Of a DNA stretch of 64,000 nucleotides, positions 42,201 through 55,900 are shown piece after piece (within the stretch, counting starts at the first letter, position 1; each line of letters begins with the position of its first letter). Both the position numbers and the translations under genes were made by a program. The DNA is from Liolophura sinensis (Eukaryota; Mollusca; Polyplacophora; Chitonida; Chitonidae). Under the pieces are notes generated by a model. That model worked only from the letters and a program-made list of their open reading frames with translations. It made no database searches and was not told the DNA's origin. The stretch covers positions 28,075,385 through 28,139,384 of the forward strand of contig NC_088295.1 of the NCBI RefSeq assembly GCF_032854445.1, given 5' to 3'.

Positions 42201-43846
42201 CAGATGGTTGGCTTAAAACCCCAACCAAGTAAATTTTGCATAGTACAGAAGAGGAATTGTCAATTGCTGAAGTCCCGATCATCACACTTTGGTAAGACTA
42301 ATTATCTGAGAGGCCCCCATTGGTTCATTTGACACAAGCATGGCAAGCTCGCCTTTGCTACTTGACACAAGAATGGCAAGCTCGCGGTTGCTACATGACA
42401 CAAACATAGCAAGCTGGCCTTTGCTACTTGACACAAGCATGGCAAGCTGGCCTTTGCTACTTGACACAAACATGGCAAGCTGGCCTTTGCTACTTGACGC
42501 AAGCATGGCAAGCTGGCCTTTGCTACTGGACACAAGCATGGCAAGCTTGCCTTTGCTACTTGACACAAGCATGGCAAGCTGGCCTTTGCTACTTGACACA
42601 AGCATGGCAAGCTTGCCTTTGCTACTTGACACAAGCATGGCAAGCTCGCCCTTGCTACTTGACACATGAGGCTTTCTTCCTTCTAAATCCCCTCAGAAAC
42701 AAGTAAAAAAAACATTGTAATGCTTGTGTGTAATATCACGGCTGTCTGAGTACACATGCCGAAAAAGTGTGACGTAAGACAAGAAAGGAAAGGAGGCTTA
42801 AAACTCTTATGTTTAGGTATCAATTAAGATCTCCCCATTAGGTTTATTCCCAAATTCAGCTCCTGTTAGGTTGGTTTACGATTTCAGATAAGCCTTGAGG
42901 TTTCTCAGTTAACTGTCAGAGAAAGGGCAGTGTGTTTGTCTTGGCTTTATCTGTTTTCCTCCCTCCCCCTCCCCCTCCCCCTCCCCCCTCCCCCCAATAA
43001 ACCTAACCGCTATCTTGTAAGTGAAATATTCTTACATAAAATGACAACCGGGTTAAGAGGTAAATAATTATCTCAGAGTGTATCTTGGTATTTAGACCTC
43101 ATTTTACTGGTGCCTCATTTTATTGCACAGTCAAGGCATGTCTGTATGGTTTACAATTGTTGTTAGAAATGTTGTGGACTAAAAACCAGAATGCTCTTAA
43201 TTACGGTACAGGTACTACACATAGCCACTTTTACCATAGCTTTATTGACAGATTTTTTCCTTTATTGGATCGGTGTTATAAGCCACTAGCTCTCAAGACT
43301 ATTTTACTTATATGATGACAGTCCTGTTTATTGCTGAAGGAACTAAGTTTATGTGTATGTTCAGTGTTTATCACTGTTGACTTGGTCTCCCGATTGGGTT
43401 CGTATATTATATTGAGCTTCTAGCTTTGTATTACCTCTCTGCTTAAGTCGTGTTTTGCCTCCCAAGGTAGGCATAAACTTTCCCGCTAATCATTATAACC
43501 TTTTAAGCATTCCAAAGGGAACATAAACAGTATCATGAATTATTGTAATGTTTAAGTGGATTGTCCTTTTTGATCACGTGAAAGGCCTCTGGCCAGGAAA
43601 CCATGTCTCATTCTTCACATGGGAACATCTTGCGTTTATGGCCATCCTAAATGAATGAGCATATTAAACCTGGCATGACCCACCTGATAACTTCCACTAT
43701 TAAAGAGAATATTTCATGAATGTTTTAGCTAATGAGAAATATGATAAGAGTTATCTTTGATGTGTAGATGACGTTATGGGCCGAATATCTAATCATGCGG
43801 AATTGATAACTGAAGACTGGAGAATGTGCCTGATGAGTATGTGTAT

Positions 43847-43916
<70 letters not shown>

Positions 43917-46900
43917 TCATGCATACATGTATGTAATGATATCAGATCAGTTCTCCACAGCCAAGAAACATGTACATTGGCAATAGCCATCAGGCAAATA
44001 GGGCAGACTCTTGGGATCTTGATTACATAGGGTCAAAAACCTGACATTTTTGTACAAGTCATAAAGCTGTGTCCTCGGAGTAAATCATTAATAGTGGCTG
44101 GGCTAGGCTGGTGTACATAACACGCAGGCCTTTGTGTGTGTGGCCATGAAACAGGGCCTGCTGGGAACTGACCGGATCACCACCATGCCTTCCAAGTACA
44201 ACATTACCATCAGTGTTCAACTGCGCAGATTAAATATACATGAGTGTTTTTCCGCTAAAGTGAGTGGAGTATTGCACCTACCGCTGAACTCCCTATTGGT
44301 ACATCTATTATTTATGCTTCCCCCCCCCCACCCCCCACCCCTTCTCTCCAGTGTATTACACACATGGTGGAGCTGACTCAGTCCATGGCTTGATGTGCCC
44401 TCTGGGCACTGAATCCGTAGAGTTTTCGTAACAAACCTCTGACCTAGGTACCATGTGGAAACTTTCCCAGAACTTGTGAAGTAAAAAAACGCAGAACCGA
44501 TGACAGGATAAGGAAAGATTAGCCCATCTGTTAATGAGGAGATTGATGGAACTGAAAAGCAGAACAAATTGCCAATTATATGAGATATGAGTATACAGTG
44601 AAGAGCTAAAGATATAAGCTAGGATATTTTACGTTTGCACTGCCATAAATATGTATGACATAGCAGTTAACTAGACTGGCAGAAAGACCACAGACGATTC
44701 CATAGATATAACAATGATCGTGTTCAGTGATTTAAAGGCCATATGTCAGTTACATGATGATTATTCCATTGAAGGAACATTTCACGATAAATGAACAGCT
44801 GTGACATTTAGTAGTGTACAAAAAATACTGATATGAACAGTGGAGATAACCCACTTAGGTGGTCTCTGAGAGCAAACCTGACATGCTACGTGGAGGCCAC
44901 ATGCAGGTACATGTAGATATGTTAGCTACTTGTAGACAAAAAGATACAAATGCCAACACACACTTCATATCAAACGTGCCGATATGTGCTGGCTAATGAC
45001 AGGGAGCTTGATTTCTTTGATCCAATAGAATGGTGCTTGAAAATAAAACAACTGGACATTTTCATTGTTGCCAGCATAATTTTTTTATACACCCGTAGTT
45101 TATGATGTATTATGGCCTGGCATTGTCCATGAACTTTATCTACATAACCAGTTCACTTTAAGAATAGAGCTGTGAAGCGTAAGGTGTTTATGTACCTAAC
45201 ACTGGTCCTCAAGGCTTTCGAAAATGAGCTATGCCCGTTTTTGCGACTAGTTTTTCATATTGTAATGAAAAAGCTCTGCATTGTGTATATCTGTAGAACT
45301 TCTTCACTTAGAGCTTCTAAACTTGGGCACTGATGCACCTACCACTGGCCAAGAAGCCTGTTGAAAAAGGATCTCAATGGGGAAAGATGTTTAGATTTTT
45401 GAAATTTCATTTAAAAGTGTTATTTCTATGAATATGAACGATGTTGTTTTAGCTAAAATCAGTGTTTTCGATCACAATTATGTTTTATTTCATTACATAT
45501 AAAAACATTCATATGTTGTTGTTAAGTCAGCGGAATCTGAAATGAATGACTTCAAATTCTTTCCATGAAGGGCAACGACTGGTTGACCAGTATCAGTATA
45601 ATGGCTCGGGTAGGGTGGCTTACTTGCCTTCGGTAAGTCGTCTCAGTGAAGCAGCACTAGATAAAAGAGCGGTGGAAATCTGTCCTGTGACAAGGAGGCA
45701 CATTACATACACCCTAAGGTTTCTTTCGTCGTCATATGACTCAAAAATTGTTTAGTACGACGTTAAACCCCAAGCACCCACTCACTCACTCACTCACTCA
45801 GATTCTTTCTTTATTAAACAACGGCTGCCTATTTTAACCAGTGATATTGCTTCTACAACATGGTGGTGTTTTTACTAAGCATATATTTATGTAGACACCT
45901 TCTTTTGCATTTAGAAAGCTGTACACCACATTGCCTGGTGGGGCTGAAGGATCAGTGTAGTACACACATGCGTACATTGAAAACACAGGTGGACACATAC
46001 CAAGGCAAAATGAAAGTACACACACGCCAATCATTATTTTGGGGAAATTATTTTGATTGAAACGTCTGTGATTGAGTACATTTAATTGGTTCTTAAATCT
46101 ACAATTGTGGCGTTAACCCTTACTCCTAGGGAAAGTACAATATACTTGGTTTACTAAGGTTTCCTGTTACTTCAGGTTTAATTAAACAGGCTATGTATGC
46201 CTGGAGGAAGGATCTGAAGTTTCCTGGCACAGAATATAATACCTTTGTGTAGTAAAGAAACTCCAGACTCTATCCAAGAATCTAAACGGCAGCCTGAGAC
46301 TCAAGGAAGTCATTCAGGCTGAAAAGCTGCTTCAAACATCGAATTGGATTTGATCAGGTAGAAGTCTTTCTGGACATAAACTACCCAGTTTCACAGTTGA
46401 CCGTGTGAGACTTGGAAGCATCGAGAAGACCATGAAGTACAGTCTGGTCTGCTATTGGACCAATTTCATTTCCGGTGTGGCAGTTCTTAATTTTCCAATT
46501 TTTATATTTATCCTTACATTCCCTCTCCCCCCTCCCCCCTGCAAAAAAGCAAAAATGATAACTTATTGACACAAAGAAAAATGATCATCTAAACACATAA
46601 ATAACCTTCATGACAAATTCAGCAATTGTGCATTTCCCTCAAGACTAGATTTGCTGGTACATTGTACACATATGTGTACATGGATGTGCTTACTGTAATT
46701 ATTCAACCTTTTCACCTGTGTGCAAGGTTGTTTATTCAAGAATATTCTGATGGCATTATTCTGTGGAGACTAATAAAATTATACGTTTTTGGCCCCAAAG
46801 TTGGCCAATCCAACCAATGTCCTCAGTATCAAATTAAAAGTGTGTAAAAATTTCACTGAAACTTGCTCTTTCATATGCGAAAAGATTGAGGAATTACGAT

Positions 46901-49900
46901 AGTGTAAAATTGGGAATTGATTTTTACTTTACAAAAATCTTAATATCATTCAGGTCTCTACTGTAAATTTCATGTACTGGTTCTTTTTCATAATCCTGAC
47001 CTAATTTGCCATCAAGAACATCAGGGAAATGATAAATGTTTCAGACTGCTATATTTGCTGTGTTTTAGAGCTGGATCCGCTCGACTGATGTGAATTATGC
47101 TAATAAGAAAACCAGTGTGTTTGCTGCTTTTGTAACAAATGCCTGCTTGTTTGGAAGCAATAAAGCCTTGGTTTGGTGATGTGGTTGGATGTTGGTTTGG
47201 CACGTGTTTGTCCCGTCGTGCCGATACCTCCATGGGGAAATAAACCTGATCGCATTCTTGCCTTGTAGCTCTGGCATTATGGCATATCTGTAAGCCATCA
47301 GAGATTAAATATACATGGGCATTTTCTCGTGTAAGTGAGCAGTAGACTTGTCCCATGTTGACCTCGGCTGGAGTAAAATCCATCATGCCAGTGTAGTACA
47401 CCCCTGAGACCCGTCCCTCAACTACTCCACGTTTCTTGCCACTTTCAGACAGTCATGGATTTGAAAGCATCCTTAGTCAGAGTACACTATATTGAGTATG
47501 TAACAACAACCACACATACATGTGGGCATAAAGGCAAATATTTACATGCATGTGTGAGATATTTCTGCCCCGATTTACGTTGAAAGCATTGAATTTACAA
47601 CTAATTATGTAAAAGAAAAATAAAACATGGTTCTCACTCTTCACACTGAGAACATTGATTTATTTTCTTCATGTTTACCAGATTTCACACAATTTGAACA
47701 TACGCTTGCTTTTTTTTTTGTACAAAGGCTGCATAGTTACAGTATTTAGTTTACAATACCATGTCTCTTCCTGGATTAACATATTTGATGATTTTCATTG
47801 TGACATGTCAGCAAATATTATCATCCACACCTTTCGGTTCTTGCACACGTGCACAAAGAGGTGGATTGGTAATTTGTAGCGTAATAGTTGTATAATCTTG
47901 TTCCACAAGAAAACTATGTGTATGACAAAATTACATGGTTGCAGTCCTTGCTAGCAGTTATTAGGTTTGTATTTCAAGTGATAGCCCAACCCAAAATAAG
48001 GGAAATACAGCTCTTTGGTCAACTTTCAAGTTTGTTAGTAAATTGAGATTCTGCTATAAGCATTGCCATAGTCCAGTTTGACAGGTCTTTTAAAGGATGG
48101 AAGTTCTAGGGAACATTTGAGGACTTTTTATGGAAAAAAAAATATTTAGGTATATGTATAATGGAAGAATTGAAGTTATTTCTTCAGAGAAGACTTGCCT
48201 ATTCAGTTGTTGAAATATGCAAATCTTTTATCATGTCAGGCTTAGACTGTGTTGTTTACAGCCAGTCTGAAAGCATATAATGATTGGTACAAAACAATTA
48301 AAACTGGAAACCATTGATCAATATGAATTACAGAAGCTGCCTTTGGTGTTACACGCAATAAATTCACAGAGAAGACAATATGTAGACATGTATGCAGACG
48401 TGCTTTTCAGGACTGGTTTTATTGTCAAGTCATACATGGCTTTTATCGTGGCTGCTGAATTTATATGTACCATCATTCGTGTTTGTGTATATTTCCTTTG
48501 ACAGCAAACGTACATGAGACATCACTGGGTTCATAGAAGAAGACAAGAAGGAAAGTGTAAACAATGTGGGAAGGTAATTGTAGGCTTATTTGACCATCAT
48601 ACCTTATCTATTTGCTGATTCATTTAGAACTTATGCTTGCAAGCCTTCTTTGTGTAAGATCTTTTGTAATATTTTCGGCTGTATTTTCAAGCTGTTGATG
48701 TGTGCGCAGTGGATATTAATATACATTTGAAGCTTAGCCCTCATTGTGCTCCAAACTATATATTTTTTCTTCACACTGTATCAAGGTTCTGTCTCTGGCT
48801 CTTTGTACCCTAATGGAATACTAAGATTTTACATGTTATTTTTTTAATAGAAAGAGCATAATAAATTTATTGAATCATATTTTAAGTATTCATGTATTAC
48901 ATAAGCAAGAAAAAAATGAAAGTTCCATATACTCAAACGTGAATAAATATTCTGAACGAAAAATATACATTTGAGAGAAAAAAAAGAATTTTTTTAACTT
49001 TTATGTTTTGATTTATTTATTTATGTATTTGATTGGTGTTTTGTGCAGTACTCAAGAATGTTTCACTTATACCACCATTATGGTGGAAAGAAAACGGGCA
49101 CAGCCTGGGGGAAACCCACAACCATCCGCAGGTTGCTGTAGGACCTTCCCACGTACGGCTGAAGAGGAAGCCAGCACGAGCTGGACTTGAACTGACAGCG
49201 ACAGCATTGGTGAGAGGCTCCTGGGTCATCACTAGTGCCCCCTATATGTTTTGACTTGTATTATTTAACCTGTATTATTGGATTTTTTGCAGTCATTTCA
49301 GCAAAGATTTTCTTTTCAAACAAAGGTAAGTGAGCATTTATTTATTCCTACCTTACATGTACATACAGACTTTGCTTTTCAGTGAATATTAAGAGATGGT
49401 GGAAATCGCAATATACGGCTTGATTAAGTTTAAACCTAACCTATTTTAGAAAGTCTGTCTTAGAGAACTGGATACGAGGAATACACCAGAGCAATATTAA
49501 CTCAAGAGATTTGATGATATGAATGTCCCAAACCATCTGTGCTTCTAGCAGCGGAAATTGTTCAAATTCAATCCATCTACAATACAAATTAAGCTGCAGG
49601 CTTTTAAAGTACATGGCTCACACGTACATGCATCAATAAAGGTGAATGTAACTGTTCGCTCAGACCGTTGAACTCCCTGTGGACTGGGATGAGATAGAAA
49701 GATGAGAAAACCCTTTTAAACTTTGTGGTGTTGCTTGGTCAGAGTGACCAATGAGACCGTCTGTTCACCGTTGGGTTCACATCGACCACGTAAGTTGGTG
49801 AGCTAGGGAGAAATAGCGGGCCAGGGCAGTAACCACTCTCCCTCTACATCCCAACGTTTCTCGCGGCGATTTTATCAGACAATTTTCTTGTTCTTTATTT

Positions 49901-52900
49901 ACCCGAAACCTTCTGAATGGATCTGCCTCTTTGAATGTCGTTAGCAGTTCTCGAGAGAATCTTCCCATTGTTAGGGTTCCGCTCCACAGGAGCAAGATGT
50001 CTGGAGGTCTGTTGATGGGTGCGACATGGCGGATATCACCCCCATGACCTGGTCTGGCCTTGGCTGGCAGGGTACCACCAGTGAGAAGGGCACTGTCATA
50101 TCCAGTGTAGCTCTCTGCAGCAGAGGACTTAATCACACACACAGTTATTAGTTTTCACTTCAGGCACAGAATTTCACACCAGATGAACCCTCTTGGGACT
50201 GCCACAGGATGATTATTGTTATAACAGATATAGCCAAGGCTTAATTGAATAGAACTAATTCACTATTGACAAGAGTGGGATAGCTATAGGAACAAATAGG
50301 AGGCATGCATGCAGCTACCTTTACAAGCTTTTTTTTTTTTAGTTGATGAACATAATTTCTAGCATATTTAAACAGAATCTGCTCACAGCTATGCCTAATT
50401 GCCAAGGCTAAATATGAACAGCCCTGCCTGCAGTAAGGCTGTAGAAACTTCTGCGTTAGGAGTGGCTTCTCAAGCATTATTCTGCAAGATCAATTATTTT
50501 TCAAGGTGCATTGGGAATGAGAATTACTTAGTTACATGTTTTTTGGCTGGCCGAAAAAAGCCACTGGTGCATCTTAGTGACACTTCTGATGATACCCAGC
50601 CAAACCACAACTGTGAGATATCAGCCAGTGAATTTACAAGTGCATGTACACCGGTACATAGTCAATATGTGATTGTGCCATGATGTGGCTAAAATACTAT
50701 GGCAATGATATGGCAATATCACAGGAAACCCTGTCAAGCATTTGTTCCATCATTTCACTCAGATGATGGATTTCCTGTGACCAGTGGGTCACATGTTCAA
50801 ATCCAGCTATAGATTTGTGTCCGAAGGTTGGTCAAATATGATAGTTTTTGCACACAACAAAAACACCTGGCAAACATGGGAAAAGGTTGAAGAATTACAG
50901 TACCTTACATTTCTGTGTTGAAGGTTCACTTTTGCCAATTAAAGCTCACTATATTTTGCTCCCTAATTAAAGTGTGTAATATTTGGTGTACAATAAATGG
51001 TTATACTGGTTAATGTGGACTCACCAGCTTGTTCATGCTTTGGCACCATGCAAAAATGGAACTCATCCACATCAGCCGATATTCAGTCATTATATAACCT
51101 ATAGATATCAAAACTGAACATATTACCACTGCCTGTGTTTGTTTTGCAGGAGATTATTGCAATCAGTTGTTCTTGGTGTAAGACTGCCTATCACAACAAA
51201 ACCAGCTGCTTCATGATGCAGCAGATTGAAGAGCAGTGCACTCTGGGAGTGCATGCCAGGATTATTGTACCACCATCTTGGCTGATCAAATTACCAAAAA
51301 AGGTAACATTTATGATGATAATGTCTTATTTTAAACCCGGAAATACATGCGGATGCTTCCATCGATAGAATTTATTTATTTAGTATCTTGACTGATGTAC
51401 AAACTATTTTACATGTAATGACCAATTAGATACGACCGTGAGGCAAAAAATTAAGCAAACAATATTTGGGACATTTGGGTTTTCTTTTCTTTTTTTTATT
51501 GGCTTTTTTCATTTTCAGTGGGTTTTTTTTTCCTTTTTTTTCAGTTTGCTGGCATTCAGTACAATGAGACATAGATATTAAAATATTTGTGCACTTGGTC
51601 ATCAGTAAAAACTGTTGGAGTGCTCACCTTGATAAGTACATCGTTTGTGAAAGTGCAATTTTGGTTTGTTTCGCCATGTTTGATGCTCTCTTCAAAGGCA
51701 ATACTGTGACATCACTCTTGTAATATCTTGTTTTTATGGCTGTGAGAATTTAAAGACTCAGTCCTTTTATTTACTGGGTTAATGGGATTTTTTGGCCAGT
51801 AAGGAGTTCCATAAATAATCCTAGCATTGTGATAAAGGTTAAAAACACATGTATTTAGATTCTGGTGAAACAGAGGTTGTGTATGACAGCTGTAGAACAA
51901 CAGATGACCTCAAACTAGCCAAACGGGGAAGGGCCGTGTGTTTTGGGCAGTGGGCTTTGGCCCGTTAATTGGCTGATTAAGAATACAGTTAGCAGCCTGC
52001 GGGGCAAATTCCTCTGGGGTAATATTTCAGACATCACCCAATGTCTTCCCGGATCACTACCAGCATTGGAGCACAAAGTGTAATGTCTGGCACATACGAA
52101 AATGGTAAAGGCTAGATGAGGCCATCCAGCATCTCAAATTTGAACATAATAGCCTACAGCGAGCAATTATTTCATCTGATTTGTTTTTGGCGGTGAAAAG
52201 TGCTGTGGTGGGAGGGGTCAGGAGTTTATTGGTGTCATGGTACAGGTCTAGATGACCAGGGTCAGGCCACCAGCCAACCACGACAACATATCACACAGAC
52301 TGGGCTTTTGTTACTGATAGGTGGTAACCAGAAATCAAATTACCTGACAGATTGTGAGAGACGTTGGTAAAGGCAGCATCGTTACCGTTGGCTGAAGGTA
52401 TTCATCAAGGTTTGCTGGCCTCCACAGTCAGTCGAATGTATTTCCTGGAGCATTAAGCTATAACCCTTCTCAATCTCAAGCTGACTGAAAAAAAAAGCCG
52501 TAAATCTTTCTGTTAAATTGAGGCCCTTGGTTGAAGGCCAGAACTGAATTGCTGGATCTGAAGTTGCCAGAGAATGTTCATCTGCTCTTGGGAGGCCAGA
52601 TGGTTTGCTGCCTAGAAATGTTAACAGTATTTTAAAACGCCTCAGTTTCTTATGTACATGTAAATCAGTTAAGAACAGTGTGTCTTCACACACTCAAAAA
52701 AAAAAAAAGAGGAATTTGGCTGTTATTTTGTACCAGATGAATCAAATCTTAGAAACTCATTATGAAACTTACGCTATGACCAAAATAATTTTAATCAGAA
52801 ATTGGATTTTTAAGTTTGACTCAATTAAAGTTGATTTAATTAGAATTTGATGATATACATGTATGGGTCCTCTTGGTTATCATACACCCAGAGATATGAC

Positions 52901-55900
52901 TGTGGTTTTGTTTGTCATCGTTTTCACATACACATTAAAGTAGGATGTAGAGATATTTCTGTCTGTTTTGTAAAAAAAAACCCAGACAAATGTACTGGTG
53001 AATATTTTATTTATTTATTTATTTGATTGGTGTTTTATGCCGTACTCAAGAATATTTCACTTATACAATGGCGGCCAGCATTATGGTGGAAGGAAACGGA
53101 GCAAAGCCAGGGGGAAACCCACGACCATACTGGTGAATAGATCAACTGAAACATACTTTCTTGAGGAAGTGCCACACAACATTATTCAGGCAGACAAATG
53201 ATTGTGTCTTTTTTTTCAGTACACTACGAAAACCATAATCTTCTGCATTGTTCTTGATTTCGACATGTCTTGATTTGACTCACTCAGTTCCAGTACGTGT
53301 ACTTGTTGACCACTCACCTTGTCTTATTTTTCACTTTGTAACAATGGTCTGTGCAGTTTGTTGGCAAAATCTTCAATTTCATGGTAACTGATCTGGTCAG
53401 GGTTGTACATCTAGCTATTGTTATTAAGCCATGGGGTTTTATTAATCTACAAAGTCTTATTTTGGTATTTATTTATGTGATTGGTGTTGAAGGCTGAGTG
53501 TTTTGGCACTTAAATGATGTTAGTTTTACAGGTGGAGAAGACTGGATTACCTGAAGTAACCCATGCAATGACCTATAATTGCCAATTGCCTGACAAACCT
53601 CCTGACTTAAAGCCAAAAACAAAACAGCTATAATTGCCAATTACCTGACAAACCTCCTGACTTAAAGCCAAAAACAAAACAGCTATAATTGCCAATTACC
53701 TGACAAACCTCCTGACTTAAAGCCAAAAACAAAACAGCTAGAGCTGTGTGGAGTCAGACATTCAGTCTGATTGGTCAATAGTGTGAGAGTCATACAGAGC
53801 CAGATTTCGGTTTTACAAATTTAGATTTATAAATGAGATAAGCTGTGAATTATTCATTGTTATATAAGCTGTTTAGAATGCGGGGATAGCTGAGCTCACA
53901 GATCTTATGATAAAATGTGTTTTATTTATGTATTAGGGTTCTTTCAAGTCATCATTACGAAAGAAAAAGAAAGCGTCATTAAAGAAAAGGAAGAGCAAAG
54001 AGGACCTGAAACCATTCATAATAAAGCCTGTTCCTTCGAGTAGGCTCAAACCGCTACTTGTTTTCATCAACCCAAAGAGTGGTGGTAACCAAGGGGCTAA
54101 ACTCCTGCACAAGTTCCACTGGTTACTGAATCCACGTCAAGTGTTTGACTTGTCTCAGCATGGAGGGCCAAGATATGGGTACGTACTTTTATTTCATACT
54201 TATTCCTGATTTATTGCATATTATATCATTTTTAAGTATTTCCATGTATTATCCTCTGTAGACTGGTAAATCTGTGTGGATTAAGACATAGTGGACAACC
54301 AGATATGGTGTCATCACTGATTAGCAGGTTGTGGTAGAGCTTCTGAAGCTTGTAACATTGTCTAGTTACTTTGGACCTGTTCAGGTGTCTTTTCTAATTG
54401 ACATGATATGTCTCAGACTTTTGGGGAGGGTTGGAGGATTTATACTATATTGCTTAGTATCAGAGATACAAATTTGTGTAAATTCAAATGGAACTTAAAA
54501 ATATCATAACTTGCAAACTTACTTATTTATGCACAAGGCTTTGTGGATTTTGAAAATTGCCAGGGCTCAGTGCCCATCTGCTGTTACGCATGGGTATTAT
54601 TTTTCCTAATTCACAGCCTAGAACTCTACAAAAAAGTGCCTAACTTACGAGTGCTAGCGTGTGGGGGTGATGGCACTGTGGGGTGGATTTTGTCAACCAT
54701 CGACAGCTTAGAGATGTCACCACCACCACCTGTTGCCTATTCTGCCCCTGGGCACGGGGAATGACCTGTCCACGCACCCTTAACTGGGGAGGGGTAAGAA
54801 ACCGTTACAATATATTGTACGAACATAACCTTAGTCTGCATGGTTCCTAGTTATTAATAAAAAAAGATGTCTAAAGAACACAAAATATTTTATTTTAAAA
54901 AGCAGAAACTTTTTCAGTCAATATACAGATATTGATAACTATGAAATTAAACTTAATATTTGAAGTCTTTGGTACATTAATACATTCATTGCAGCATGTG
55001 GTCTTTTGATGGATACAGGTATTTGTACTTTTGTGGCTGTGATAAGGTAGATATGTTGTTGGCTTTTCAGGGTTATACAGATGAACCAATATGTAAAATA
55101 CTATGCAGTGTAGAAGACGGTACAGTGGTGCAGTTAGACAGGTAAAACCTTTTTTTTGTGGACTGGAATATTAAGATTCATGTTAGTAACATCACTCCAC
55201 AATAAATGGAAATTAAGGTCAGGTGATTAACATAGCAATTTCCTCCTTAGCTGTCAAAAATAGTCTTTTTGAAGAAAAAAAAGTGTTTTTGTCATGGTGA
55301 AGTATCAGGAGAATGAAATTTGAAGGATTATGCTGGTGTTTAAAAAAATAATAAATATGTAAATTGGTAAAATCTTGTATTGCTCAGTGTGAAAGGATCC
55401 TGTAGATAATTTTTGGTTTTTTATTCCCTTCAGGTTATTGAACCTGTCTATTTAACTGTACATAATTTTTAATGATCTTGTGAGTGCCCTTAGTGATGTG
55501 ACCATGTTTGTTTCCATGTGTTATAAAGGTGGAATGTAAAAGTTGAACCTAACGTAGGTGTGGAAGAGGAGCCTTCCGAGAAGGAAGAGGTGATAAATGG
55601 AGAAGCTGCCACTGGATGTGTTCAATAACTACTTCAGTCTGGGTGCTGATGCTCACGTGGCCTTGGAGTTCCATGAATCCAGAGGTTAGCATTAATTACA
55701 TTTAAGACAGGGTAAAACAGGAAAAAATGATGTTTTCTTATACCCATAAATTTGTATTTTTAGTTAGTCAGTGTTCTCTCTGCACTAATGACGTGGTCTC
55801 CCGGATTTTTTTAGGATATGTAGTCCTTAATCTGTAAATCTTAAAATTCTGTGCTGGGCTGGGTGAAATTTTCATATTAGAATATATTTAAACATTTCAA

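Larger units (their letters stand above)
41965..48504 (+). other. DGKI/DGKZ-like: DGK intron 4 (about 6.5 kb)
   Basis: GT...AG intron. It holds the 33-bp minisatellite at 42329-42668, a C/T-rich expansion inside a SINE relic near 42958-43045, an AC/AT microsatellite at 43847-43915, a poly-C stretch near 44321-44341, the (ACTC)n-tailed SINE-like element at 45564-45801 and a pair of related unknown repeats at 44160 and 47225. Confidence 0.8.
51303..53936 (+). other. DGKI/DGKZ-like: DGK intron 7
   Basis: GT...AG intron of about 2.6 kb with T-rich tracts near 51480-51545, a truncated SINE at 53005-53127 and a 55-bp triplicate at 53575-53739. No exon was recognised inside. Confidence 0.8.

Noticed and set aside
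42282-42706. Four overlapping frames of 92-127 codons on both strands as genes
   Set aside because: All derive from a 33-bp tandem repeat (11 codons); no non-repeat coding flanks.
45546-45755. 69-codon frame as a small gene
   Set aside because: Lies inside the SINE-like element with a target-site duplication and (ACTC)n tail.
47021-47401. 126-codon minus-strand frame in intron 4
   Set aside because: Overlaps the unclassified repeat at 47225-47370 and shows no known motif.
49777-50142. 121-codon minus-strand frame within intron 6
   Set aside because: Not recognised, no promoter or neighbouring exon evidence; left unannotated.
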